A stretch of 13,244 nucleotides of DNA from Candidatus Roizmanbacteria bacterium CG_4_9_14_0_2_um_filter_39_13 (GCA_002788865.1 PFSC01000098.1:1-13244); one strand, 5' to 3'; counted from the first letter of the stretch, positions 1 to 7,135 are shown. Notes: a model not told the origin generated them from the sequence alone. A program made the numbers and translations.

Positions 1-2
1 CT

Positions 3-1127
3 ATCTGTGATGTCCGTCGGATATGGTTTTCTCATATCCTCTCAGTTTACTCATCTTACTATGAGATTTTCAAACACTCTCTAAGAGAAATCCCTCCAGA
101 AGACAAGCCTCAATATGTTGATATCCCTCCCGCATGGAATGGCACGCAGTTGAAAGGATTGAGTAAAACCGTGATCTTTCTTCTCCCTCTCAACAAAGGA
201 AAACACATCTTGAAATATATTCCGAAACCCAGCGCCACCATTGAACAATACAGTATTACACTCTTTCACAATGTACCAAACATCACATTTGACTTGAATA
301 ATCAAGCTGAAGATGGAGATAGACGACCATGGTATACCTTTGCCCTTGTTAATTTGCCCCTACACTCTCTTTCAGTTGATGCAACGGTCAACTGGCACTG
401 GTTTGATGGGGATGATGTGAAGTTGATAATCGATGGTCAGATAGAAGAAAATTTTGAAAACAAACGATGGAAGGATTGGTTCTGGCATGCGACTGTCGGA
501 CAGGTATTTTCAGGACAAAAAAGAGAGCAACAGTCGTTTACAAAAAACCTACAAAAAGGCATCAATTATATTGAGCTCTGGGCAGATAGAATGCCGATTC
601 TCCATTCAGTCACACTCAACCTGGGAGACTTTACCCCGAACCGCATTCCTTCCGTCGACGACCCCGAGTGGACAGGAGATTTTGGTGATGATACCGACCA
701 GATAATTTTAGCTCGCGCACTATTTGGTGAAGCAAGAAATACGCTTGTGCCCGATGAGGCAAGAATCGCCATCGGCTGGGTAATTAGAAATAGAGTTGAG
801 GATTCTCGATGGCCAGATAAATACTACCAAGTTATTACAACCCCCGAACACGTTAGCTCCTTCAATGAAGGCGATGAAAATCGTCCCTATGTCGAAGATC
901 CTCTTCAGACACATAAAGATATTGATCAAGAAGCATGGATACATACCTGCGACATTGCGGGGAAAATAATAAACAGCAAACTATCAGACCCCACAAAAGG
1001 GGCAAATCACTATTACGATGACAGTATCAACACCCCTGGTTGGGCCCGGAATGAAAAACCAATCTTCAAAATTACCTATATCAACGCCTCCCAAACAGAA
1101 AGCACGATCTATTTTTATAGACTATGA
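3..1127 (+). CDS. Envelope protein with C-terminal SleB-type cell-wall hydrolase domain (5' end outside window)
   Basis: The reading frame is open from base 3 back to the window edge, so the gene starts upstream; the first possible start inside (TTG at 150) is in mid-protein. The C-terminal part, about bases 690-1100, matches the cell wall hydrolase family Hydrolase_2/SleB: LARALFGEAR with the likely catalytic Glu encoded at 729-731, then IGWVIRNRV, a VSSFN segment and GANHYYDD. Members cleave peptidoglycan glycan strands, as in spore germination SleB/CwlJ; in a non-spore-former the role is more likely wall remodelling or lysis (inference). The roughly 220 visible residues before the domain are rich in Trp and acidic residues and look like a beta-sandwich binding module (DGDDVKLIIDGQ), but I do not recognise the family. 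The stop overlaps the next start as ATGA, implying translational coupling. I am confident of the hydrolase domain and unsure of the N-terminal part. Confidence 0.8.
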   Translation: MCDVRRIWFSHILSVYSSYYEIFKHSLREIPPEDKPQYVDIPPAWNGTQLKGLSKTVIFLLPLNKGKHILKYIPKPSATIEQYSITLFHNVPNITFDLNNQAEDGDRRPWYTFALVNLPLHSLSVDATVNWHWFDGDDVKLIIDGQIEENFENKRWKDWFWHATVGQVFSGQKREQQSFTKNLQKGINYIELWADRMPILHSVTLNLGDFTPNRIPSVDDPEWTGDFGDDTDQIILARALFGEARNTLVPDEARIAIGWVIRNRVEDSRWPDKYYQVITTPEHVSSFNEGDENRPYVEDPLQTHKDIDQEAWIHTCDIAGKIINSKLSDPTKGANHYYDDSINTPGWARNEKPIFKITYINASQTESTIYFYRL

Positions 1128-1852
1128 GAAAAAAACATTTTCTGGTTGCATGTTTTATTGCAGTGCTGGCTGGTTTTATTGCAGTCAATTTGTTATTATC
1201 CCAATCTCCTTATATTGAAGCTCTATCAGATGATACAATTGATGTTTCTGATATAAATATTTCTGATTACTTATTTATTTTTAAAGGAGAGCAAAACACG
1301 GTTTTTTTCAGGAAAAACACCATTGAAAAACAGGTTGTTTACGACAACAAGCCGCTTACATCAATCGCTCTTTCTCCCTCTCAAATGCAGGTAGGATTTT
1401 TTTATCATCCTAATGATGCAACAACAGAGGAAGCTTCTCTCGTTATTTATAATCTTTATGAAAATACATTTCAGAAAATTTATCATACTACCTTTGCCTC
1501 TTGGGACATCAGAGGCGCTCTTTATTGGTTGGACGATGCGCACGTCTTTTTTAAGAGACATTGCGGTACATCCTGCCACGGGCTTACATTATTAAATATT
1601 AAATCGAAGTCAACAACTCATGCAGTCTTGTCCTTTCCTCCCTTGCCCGATATGCAGGAGAAAACACATTTCAAAGACTGGTTTGGAAACGAATATGAAA
1701 TGGAGGGGTTGGTTGATGATGTGAGATCAGTAACAGAGAACGGTCTTCATTATATGGTTTTTATGTTAAAGAATTATGAAGGAAATAGCGTAGGTCAGAA
1801 ACGCTTCCTTTTTACCGGCGACGCGCTTGAGGATGTATCTATTTCTCCATGA
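1124..1852 (+). CDS. Hypothetical membrane-anchored extracytoplasmic protein, possibly beta-propeller-like
   Basis: The 242-residue protein begins with a short basic segment (MRKK) and a hydrophobic helix at about residues 5-26, an uncleaved anchor or signal peptide. The rest is polar and beta-rich. Segments such as TSIALSPSQMQVGFFYH followed by LVIYNLYENTFQKIYH have the spacing of blade strands in WD40/TolB-like propellers, but there are at most two or three such units, so this is only a suggestion. A CGTSC motif at residues 147-151 could form a disulfide outside the membrane. The ATG overlaps the stop of the upstream wall-hydrolase gene (ATGA, 1124-1127), so the two are probably co-translated and may act together at the envelope. 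The 3' end overlaps the convergent truncated HEPN gene by 14 bases. I know of no named family for it. Confidence 0.7.
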   Translation: MRKKHFLVACFIAVLAGFIAVNLLLSQSPYIEALSDDTIDVSDINISDYLFIFKGEQNTVFFRKNTIEKQVVYDNKPLTSIALSPSQMQVGFFYHPNDATTEEASLVIYNLYENTFQKIYHTTFASWDIRGALYWLDDAHVFFKRHCGTSCHGLTLLNIKSKSTTHAVLSFPPLPDMQEKTHFKDWFGNEYEMEGLVDDVRSVTENGLHYMVFMLKNYEGNSVGQKRFLFTGDALEDVSISP

Positions 1853-2012
1853 AGCGATAAACCGGCGGATGAGCGTACGAGCCTGCCTGCTGTCCCAGAA
1901 AACAAACTCCCGAAAAATGCTTTGTTTTAAAACTATCTTTAGCCCAAAGAACATCGTCTTTTGCTCTACTTAGCCACGCATGAGCAAGTTCTTGATTTCG
2001 ATTACCTTTCAT
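1839..2012 (-). pseudogene. Truncated HEPN-domain toxin (HepT-like) remnant
   Basis: The start chosen is the ATG at 2012, which overlaps the end of the nucleotidyltransferase gene by 11 bases and has an AGGA about ten bases upstream inside that gene. The product is only 57 residues. Residues 9-43 (AHAWLSRAKDDVLWAKDSF ... SGVCFLGQQA) are a typical HEPN first half: two helices ending in the conserved CF.xQQA segment. After QQA the homology stops abruptly, and 14 unrelated residues lead to a stop at 1839. Full HEPN partners are about 110-140 residues and carry a C-terminal Rx4-6H RNase motif, which is absent here. The break lies near 1885 and the end overlaps the convergent hypothetical gene, so a deletion or rearrangement probably joined the two. 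The toxin should have no RNase activity. Confidence 0.7.
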
Positions 2013-2331
2013 ACAATATTTTTCCTTTGGAAATTTCTGAGATAAACGGATCATGACGTTTTAGTCTATCGGCATATACAGATGGTGAATAGACATGGAT
2101 ATCTATCTCCGGTTCAAAACCTATTGCATTGTTCCAAATAATATTTTTGAGTTGCTGTTTTGTTTTTAAGCTGTCATTTGTATTTGTGACAACACAAATA
2201 TCAATGTCGGAATCTTTATTAATATTTCCCGAAGAAGCAGAACCGAATAATAAAATTTTTTCCGGATTTATTTCTTGAAACCCTTTTACTATCATCTTTA
2301 TTTTTTTTTGATATAGACTCGGCGTTGTCAT
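2002..2331 (-). CDS. mntA: MNT-domain nucleotidyltransferase, MntA-like antitoxin
   Basis: This 109-residue protein has the minimal nucleotidyltransferase fold signature: ILLFGSASSG with Gly30-Ser31, then DSDIDICV with Asp42 and Asp44, and a third acidic residue, Asp77, in EPEIDIHVYS. All three catalytic metal ligands are present, so the enzyme looks intact. In known HepT/MntA systems the MNT protein neutralises the HEPN RNase by adding AMP units to a Tyr near its active site. Here the partner encoded immediately downstream is truncated, so the antitoxin may be an orphan or act on another HEPN protein in the genome. A promoter-like TTGAAA-16-TATAAT ends six bases before the ATG. The length is normal for the family. 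The family assignment is strong; a physiological role in addiction is inference. Confidence 0.85.
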   Translation of the reverse strand: MTTPSLYQKKIKMIVKGFQEINPEKILLFGSASSGNINKDSDIDICVVTNTNDSLKTKQQLKNIIWNNAIGFEPEIDIHVYSPSVYADRLKRHDPFISEISKGKILYER

Positions 2332-2337
2332 ATTCTT

Positions 2338-2365
2338 ATTATACCGATGTGAAATGAGATTTCAA
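2338..2365 (-). promoter_or_regulatory. Promoter of the MNT/HEPN pair, likely leaderless
   Basis: Read on the minus strand there is TTGAAA (2360-2365), a 16-base spacer and a perfect TATAAT (2338-2343). Only six bases separate the -10 hexamer from the ATG at 2331, so transcription should begin at or next to the start codon. No Shine-Dalgarno sequence could fit. Confidence 0.6.
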
Positions 2366-2471
2366 TCAACATATACCAGTCTCAAAAATTCTCACTATGA
2401 ACTTTATCCTAATAAATCAATCCGAAATAACATATTTTGACTGATTTTTCTATAGATGGCATCTTGCAAAG

Positions 2472-2601
2472 AAGAATACAGACACTACGGGAGTGTCTTT
2501 GATTATCCTGACATTTCAAATCAAAAACCACTATTACATTTTAAGTTCAAGTAAGAACGGATGGAATCGAACGATTTTTGAGATACATGTCTCCTTTGGG
2601 T
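2472..2601 (+). repeat. 130-bp direct repeat, copy 1
   Basis: This copy aligns without gaps to 7136-7265 with eight mismatches (about 94% identity). It begins near AAGAATACAG and carries a perfect 7-bp hairpin, AGACACT-ACGGG-AGTGTCT (2480-2498), followed by about 70 bases that are nearly invariant between the copies. The hairpin is not followed by a T-run long enough for a convincing terminator. A short frame through both copies stays open and several differences fall in third codon positions, so a decayed coding fragment is possible. I do not recognise the element. Confidence 0.9.
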
Positions 2602-2680
2602 ATATGCCGCTACGCGAGTAGAATCGCTAGCGACATAACTACCTGCAGGTTCGTGCGCTCAATTACCTGTCAAACCCAAA
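2595..2680. other. Possible folded RNA or DNA structure (three-way junction)
   Basis: TTTGGGT (2595-2601) is complementary to ACCCAAA (2674-2680). Between them lie a hairpin at 2608-2632 (CGCTA/TAGCG plus GCG/CGC with one bulged C, loop of eight) and a second pairing, CAGGT (2646-2650) with ACCTG (2665-2669). Together these can form a three-way junction. It is present only beside repeat copy 1. It does not fit a tRNA. The stems are short and could be chance. Confidence 0.2.
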
Positions 2681-2738
2681 TGAAAATTACATTGGATGAT
2701 ATTTGCATAAATGTAAAACTACGATTACACTGAATCGT

Positions 2739-3075
2739 ATGTGGATGGGATTTCGCTCGATTATCATCTTTTTTGCTTTTTTAAAAAATGCTTTTCTTGT
2801 TGGAATCCTATTAGTAATAATATGTATTTCTTCTCCTAAAGTTTCTTTTGCGGTTCAATGTGATTGCAGTGGGGGGGAATTACTGTACAGGTTCATGTTT
2901 TGGAACGTGTCCAAATTGTATCTGTAACGGATATTGCTACCCAAACCCCACCAACACTCCCAAACCAGCAGCAACCAACAGCCCAAAACCCGATCCAACC
3001 AACACACCTGCTCCCGGAGGTTGCGGTTGTTATTCCAATGATTGTTCCGATGGTTCAACTCAATTTTCTAATTGA
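2739..3075 (+). CDS. Small secreted Cys-rich protein with Pro/Thr linker, interrupted by a frameshift at a G7 tract
   Basis: A frame opening at ATG 2739 (or ATG 2745) encodes a hydrophobic signal peptide ending about PKVSFA, then VQCDCSGG. At a run of seven Gs (2871-2877) the sensible reading moves to the +1 frame: NYCTGSCFGTCPNCICNG continues the Cys-rich pattern, followed by a linker with NTPKP and NTPAP units and a closing GGCGCYSNDC. With six Gs the whole would read as one 111-residue protein having eleven Cys after the signal peptide. With seven Gs, translation in the first frame ends at 2927 after an unrelated tail. The linker resembles the stalk of the large surface protein downstream, suggesting both are exported. 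The function is unknown; a disulfide-rich ligand, binding module or small toxin is possible. The start is uncertain, as no Shine-Dalgarno sequence is visible. Confidence 0.55.
2871..2877 (+). repeat. G7 homopolymer at the frameshift point
   Basis: Seven consecutive Gs lie inside the Cys-rich gene. Removing one G restores a continuous frame across CDCSGG/NYCTGSC. The tract could be a slippage site (phase variation or transcript slippage), a true mutation, or a homopolymer sequencing error. Confidence 0.85.
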
Positions 3076-3084
3076 TCTAATTGA
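3067..3084 (+). repeat. Two tandem copies of TCTAATTGA
   Basis: A perfect 9-bp unit is duplicated at 3067-3075 and 3076-3084, exactly at the stop codon of the Cys-rich gene (TGA at 3073-3075). This is probably a small slippage duplication; no function is evident. Confidence 0.7.
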
Positions 3085-3181
3085 CCTAAATAATTTTCAA
3101 AAGAATCCAACATATTCTTTATGTGAAAACATATGTCATTGGATTGAATATAGTCTTTTTTTTGACTACTCTGAAATAGAG

Positions 3182-6100
3182 ATGAGAGCAAAAAGACTTG
3201 GGATATTTATAATATTTGTACTGGTATTAGTCTTTTTTTCTCAATCGCCTGTTATCGCGTCAGGAAAAACAGTTCGTATAGAGTCTTACCCGGTCACCAT
3301 GGGTCAAGAATTTTACGGCTTTCCTGAACATACCGTAGTATATTTCCACAAATCAATCGGGATTGATTATAGATCCGGTAAAGTTGTCTTGAGCGGGAAT
3401 CCAGATGGTACTGGTGATATTGACGTCGGAGAAGAGCTAAGAATTACTTCCCCCTCTTACACTACGTCTTTTGTATACAGATCCTGCCCTCACAAACGTA
3501 TGCCTCCACTTGATATCACTCATATGATGTGGACAGGTAGTTACGAAAAAATTACCAATCTGGGGTTTGCCTACATTAGCAGATATTGTCCAAACAGTGT
3601 AAAAAAAGACGGTCGCGCAGTCGCTTATTCCAGTATAAGCCCGATGTATGTTGTTCATTTTAACGATTATGATCCAGATGCTGCAAAGCCGTTTTTGATG
3701 TTCCCATGGTTGGGTAGTAAAAATGTAATTCCATATTTTGTTGATAGTCTGGATATTAAATATGACGACAAGGGTTTATTTTTTGGTGACGATAAGGAGG
3801 ATATAGGAATGTATATGGGGATAAAATACGGTACTCCGGTGCTTGCCGCGGCAGGCGGAAATGCAACTTATGTCGGCGATTGTCTCTCGTGTGGTAATTC
3901 TATATACATAAATCATGGGAACGGCTATCAAACAAGGTATTATCACCTGCAAAAGGATGGCCTTATCAGCAATAGACCTCATATTGTTAAAACAATCAAA
4001 CAGGGCTGGCAAATAGGGAAGGTCAACTATGTGGATCAAAAACCCGGTCTGTATTTTGTGGTGGTGCACGACGATAATGGAGATGGCAATTTTGATGACG
4101 ACTATCCAACTGGCGTGATCGATCCTTTTGGCAGGCTGTCTGGTGATTATCTCTGGCAAATACCAAAAGTAATAAAGAATAGACAAACCATTCATGTCAC
4201 AGGGAGCGATATAAGTTTTTATAGCGGAGTGGTAAGAATACCAAAGAATTTTTTTAAGACTGACAAGATGATCACAATCAAGCCGATTTTACCTCCCAAA
4301 ACCGGATCGGTTCAGGGTCTTGGTCTTGGGGCAAAAATCACTATCGATGACGGATTTGGGAATTTGCTGGAAAAATTTGACAAGACAATACAGATAGCAT
4401 TCAGCACTTTCTATTTGAATATATCAGGATATCGACAGGATAGTTTTGGGGTTTATTCCAGCAAAGACGGCTCCGCATGGCAGAAGGAAGAAACAATTAT
4501 AGATCAGAAGAAAAATCAGGCAGTCACTTACGTTGATCATCTTTCTTACTTTGCTCTAATGGGCGAACAGCTAGACAATCTGGCGCCGGTGACAAGTGCC
4601 ATGGTGACAGACGGCTTTTTGAGTTTGCAAACTGCGGATCTGCCCTTAGGAGATTCATCGGGTGTTGACGATACTTTATATCGGACTAATAATGAGGAAT
4701 GGCTGGAATATGCTGATCCGGTATACATTGAGCCCGGGCAAAATTATCTGATCGAGTATTTTTCGGTAGACAAAAACGGCAATAAGGAAAATGTCAAATC
4801 ACTTAAACTAAATCTGTATCCCTATAAAAGCCCATTGATCTTCATCCCGGGAATGGGCGGGTCAGAATTGAAAACAGCCTCGGAAATCAACTGGTCCCAA
4901 CCTGATGGACACGGAGGCATATTTACTCATATTTATCCTGCCGGGGAAAAAGTCTGGGTCAACAATCTTCAAGCGATACTTCCCGGAAATGACGACTATT
5001 TCGATATTCTAAGACTGAAAACAGACGGTCAAACAGGGGAGGCAGATCTTGCTTTGACAGGCAATGTCCTTGATGTCTATAAAGAGACGATCGACCTACT
5101 CACGTCCGCTGATTACGTACTTGGCAGGGATTTATTTGTCTTTCCTTATGACTGGAGAAAAGACATAAGAGCGACAGCTGATTTGCTGGATCAGAAGATA
5201 GAGTCGGTCAAACAGCAGACAGGAAGCAAAAAAGTCGATATTCTGGCCCACTCCATGGGTGGACTGGTGGCTAGAAATTATCTAATCGAACCTAAAAATG
5301 CCATCAAAGTAAGCAAACTAATCACCCTTGGCACACCGCATCTTGGAGCTGTGGACTTCTTGAGAAATTTGAGGTATGGGGGATGTTTGACGAATACTGA
5401 AATATTGAATTTTTTGGCAGAAAATAATATTTGCTTCGGATTGGCAAGATCAGAAGTAAGTGATTTACTTCAAAATATGGCAAGTGGTTATGCAGTAATA
5501 CCTTCGCAAAAATATTATGACTTTTACAATGGCGCAGACAGCGACCATCCCCTGCCGTTTATCGACAACCGCGACATTGACAATGATGGAGTGACCGGAC
5601 AGTTGAGTTATTCTCAATTGAAAACTACGTTGACGAACCTAAAGCATAATACGGCCTTATTTAGTCATGCCGAAGCCTTTCATCAGTCGGACAGCTTCCT
5701 CTTAAACTCCAACGGTGTCGAGGTCACGATCATCGCCGGATCTGGAATTGCAACTGTGGGGCAGATCATTGAGGACTATGCTTTTGATTTTGCTGGAATC
5801 AAAATCCCCAAAACAGATATGAGATATGTCAACGGCGATAAAACAGTGCCTCTTGTGAGCGCCGCTTTGAAAGATGGAAAAAAGTCATTGTCTGGATCTG
5901 CCAGAGTTTATTACACCAAACAAAGTCATGGAGCGCTATTTGCCGGTGGGCCGGCTATGGATTTAGTCAAAAAAATAATAAAAGACGATTCTTCTTTGCC
6001 AAGCGGTGTCTCGGCAGAACCTTTCAAATTTTCCGGGACTGGTTTGTCTGTTCACTCACCGGTGAATATCCATGTATATGATGCAAGCGGCAATCATACC

Positions 6101-6817
6101 GGGTTGACGGAAAATGGAGATTTTGAAGCCAATATCCCGGGCAGTAGTTATGACAGTCTGGATGAGGCCAAGTTTATTTTTTTGCCTGCAGAAGGAGTCT
6201 ATACAGTGAAATTGGTTGCAACGGGAGAGGGAAACTTTGATTTTAAAATCAGAAAGTTTGCAGACGATGTCAATACACAAACTGTCTTATACCGGGATGT
6301 CCCATTGACCACACATACTCTGGCACAGGCGACTTTGGATACAAACTCGACAGGGCAACCCGTATTAGCGCTTGACATTGATGGAAACGGAGTCGCGGAC
6401 CGAGAAATATTTTCGACAAATACAGTCATTACAACACCCGCTCCTACAGCTACGGCAGTTCCAAACAATGATAGTCCTACCCCGACTTTCACCCCAACCA
6501 GCACACCCGCCAAGACAATCACATCCACACCAACTCCAAGCCCGCTCCCAAGCTCCACCCCGAGTCCATCCTCAAGCCCAAGCCCAAGTCCAAACACAAG
6601 CAAGCCTCTTGCGCTGGCTCATACCAGTCCGACAAACTTTCAACCTGAGCCGTCAATATCAGATAAGGGCGAGGTTTTGGGAGAACGCAATTTGCTTCAG
6701 AACGATGAGAGCATGAGTCCACAAGAGCCAAGCAAAAGCCATTTTGTGATTTTGGTAACGATAGTAGTATCGCTATTCGGAGGAGGGATATTTATTTACT
6801 ACCGAAAGTTCTTTTGA
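3182..6817 (+). CDS. Large surface-anchored protein: degenerate M23-like domain plus LCAT-type lipase, Pro/Thr/Ser stalk and C-terminal anchor
   Basis: The start at 3182 was chosen because it gives a signal peptide (MRAKRLGIF..., hydrophobic to about VIASG); the upstream in-frame extension only shadows the Cys-rich gene. Order in the 1211 residues: a beta-rich N-terminal region; an M23/LytM-like domain around 190-305 (GTPVLAAAGG at 217, HGNGYQTRYYHLQ); an Ig-like region to about 460; an OmpL47/Fn3-like module at 464-551; then an LCAT-type alpha/beta hydrolase with PGMGGSEL at 556, PYDWR at 655, nucleophile Ser691 in AHSMGG, Asp886 in GDKTVPL and His916 in QSHGA. A beta-rich domain, a Pro/Thr/Ser stalk (about 1084-1142) and a final helix ending YYRKFF follow. 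The M23 HxxxD and HxH zinc motifs are missing (PGLYF at 288-292 where PHLHF is expected), so peptidase activity is unlikely, while the lipase triad is complete. It likely acts outside the cell on lipids or esters, perhaps those of a host or neighbouring cell (inference). Confidence 0.85.
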   Translation: MRAKRLGIFIIFVLVLVFFSQSPVIASGKTVRIESYPVTMGQEFYGFPEHTVVYFHKSIGIDYRSGKVVLSGNPDGTGDIDVGEELRITSPSYTTSFVYRSCPHKRMPPLDITHMMWTGSYEKITNLGFAYISRYCPNSVKKDGRAVAYSSISPMYVVHFNDYDPDAAKPFLMFPWLGSKNVIPYFVDSLDIKYDDKGLFFGDDKEDIGMYMGIKYGTPVLAAAGGNATYVGDCLSCGNSIYINHGNGYQTRYYHLQKDGLISNRPHIVKTIKQGWQIGKVNYVDQKPGLYFVVVHDDNGDGNFDDDYPTGVIDPFGRLSGDYLWQIPKVIKNRQTIHVTGSDISFYSGVVRIPKNFFKTDKMITIKPILPPKTGSVQGLGLGAKITIDDGFGNLLEKFDKTIQIAFSTFYLNISGYRQDSFGVYSSKDGSAWQKEETIIDQKKNQAVTYVDHLSYFALMGEQLDNLAPVTSAMVTDGFLSLQTADLPLGDSSGVDDTLYRTNNEEWLEYADPVYIEPGQNYLIEYFSVDKNGNKENVKSLKLNLYPYKSPLIFIPGMGGSELKTASEINWSQPDGHGGIFTHIYPAGEKVWVNNLQAILPGNDDYFDILRLKTDGQTGEADLALTGNVLDVYKETIDLLTSADYVLGRDLFVFPYDWRKDIRATADLLDQKIESVKQQTGSKKVDILAHSMGGLVARNYLIEPKNAIKVSKLITLGTPHLGAVDFLRNLRYGGCLTNTEILNFLAENNICFGLARSEVSDLLQNMASGYAVIPSQKYYDFYNGADSDHPLPFIDNRDIDNDGVTGQLSYSQLKTTLTNLKHNTALFSHAEAFHQSDSFLLNSNGVEVTIIAGSGIATVGQIIEDYAFDFAGIKIPKTDMRYVNGDKTVPLVSAALKDGKKSLSGSARVYYTKQSHGALFAGGPAMDLVKKIIKDDSSLPSGVSAEPFKFSGTGLSVHSPVNIHVYDASGNHTGLTENGDFEANIPGSSYDSLDEAKFIFLPAEGVYTVKLVATGEGNFDFKIRKFADDVNTQTVLYRDVPLTTHTLAQATLDTNSTGQPVLALDIDGNGVADREIFSTNTVITTPAPTATAVPNNDSPTPTFTPTSTPAKTITSTPTPSPLPSSTPSPSSSPSPSPNTSKPLALAHTSPTNFQPEPSISDKGEVLGERNLLQNDESMSPQEPSKSHFVILVTIVVSLFGGGIFIYYRKFF

Positions 6818-7067
6818 TTAATTTTCTGACTCCTAGAAGTAACACGAACCAAAATGAGATATTTATAATGAAGTAAATATAATATATTTCATTATATGAA
6901 TTTAAATTCAATGCGATCGGGTAGCCCGTTTCAACATTTGACGAGGGAAAAAATGACACAGAAAGTCTATCAAAAAATATTATATCAACTAGTGCCTGTA
7001 CAATTCTCGATATATACCATATCACCACACTCAACACCCCAATCACAATATATGTTTTTTTGCTCAT
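6792..7067 (-). CDS. Small two-helix membrane protein of unknown function
   Basis: The 91-residue protein has two hydrophobic helices, about residues 6-32 (IVIGVLSVVIWYIS...) and 62-80 (FIINISFWFVLLLGV), a polar loop of about 30 residues between them, and a basic C-terminus (RKLIKRTFGSK). This pattern is typical of real small membrane proteins and is not explained as a shadow, because most of the gene lies beyond the lipase gene; only 26 bases overlap its 3' end, in convergent orientation. An extended -10 motif (TG-T-TATTGT) ends six bases before the ATG, matching the other minus-strand promoters in the window. No family recognised. It lies inside the block bracketed by the 130-bp repeats. 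Confidence 0.55.
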   Translation of the reverse strand: MSKKTYIVIGVLSVVIWYISRIVQALVDIIFFDRLSVSFFPSSNVETGYPIALNLNSYNEIYYIYFIINISFWFVLLLGVRKLIKRTFGSK

Positions 7068-7073
7068 ACTTTT

Positions 7074-7082
7074 ACAATAACA
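7074..7082 (-). promoter_or_regulatory. Extended -10 element before the small membrane protein
   Basis: On the minus strand TG, one base, then TATTGT (7074-7079) is followed by six bases and the ATG at 7067. The hexamer matches four of six consensus positions. No clear -35 is seen; the extended TG may compensate. Confidence 0.35.
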
Positions 7083-7135
7083 TAAAAATATATTTGGCTC
7101 ACCAATAAATTTATGGAATTCTAACCAACTCTAGT

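Larger units (their letters stand above)
2366..2738. other. Gene-poor stretch holding repeat copy 1 and possible RNA hairpins
   Basis: I see no convincing gene between the MNT promoter and the Cys-rich protein. The stretch contains 130-bp repeat copy 1 (2472-2601), a bulged hairpin at 2608-2632, the perfect palindrome ACCTGCAGGT at 2641-2650 and a 7-bp inverted pair enclosing both. Bases 2366-2471 are AT-rich with nothing I can name. Confidence 0.6.

Noticed and set aside
2480..2498. Hairpin in the 130-bp repeat as a rho-independent terminator
   Set aside because: The stem is followed by only a short mixed TTGATT-type stretch, not a T-run, and the upstream gene on that strand ends about 600 bases earlier.
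2555..2575. B-box-like GTTCGATTCC on the minus strand of the 130-bp repeat (also in copy 2), suggesting a tRNA or tRNA-end attachment site
   Set aside because: The bases flanking the loop do not pair as a T-stem, and no acceptor stem, D-arm or anticodon arm can be built in either copy.
2864..3181. In-frame N-terminal extension of the lipase gene
   Set aside because: It is out of frame with the Cys-rich gene it covers, lacks a signal-like start, and would bury the clear signal peptide beginning at 3182.
6199..6603. Minus-strand frame with Gly/Val/Leu repeats
   Set aside because: It is the antisense of the Pro/Thr/Ser stalk of the lipase gene; its repetitive composition follows from that.
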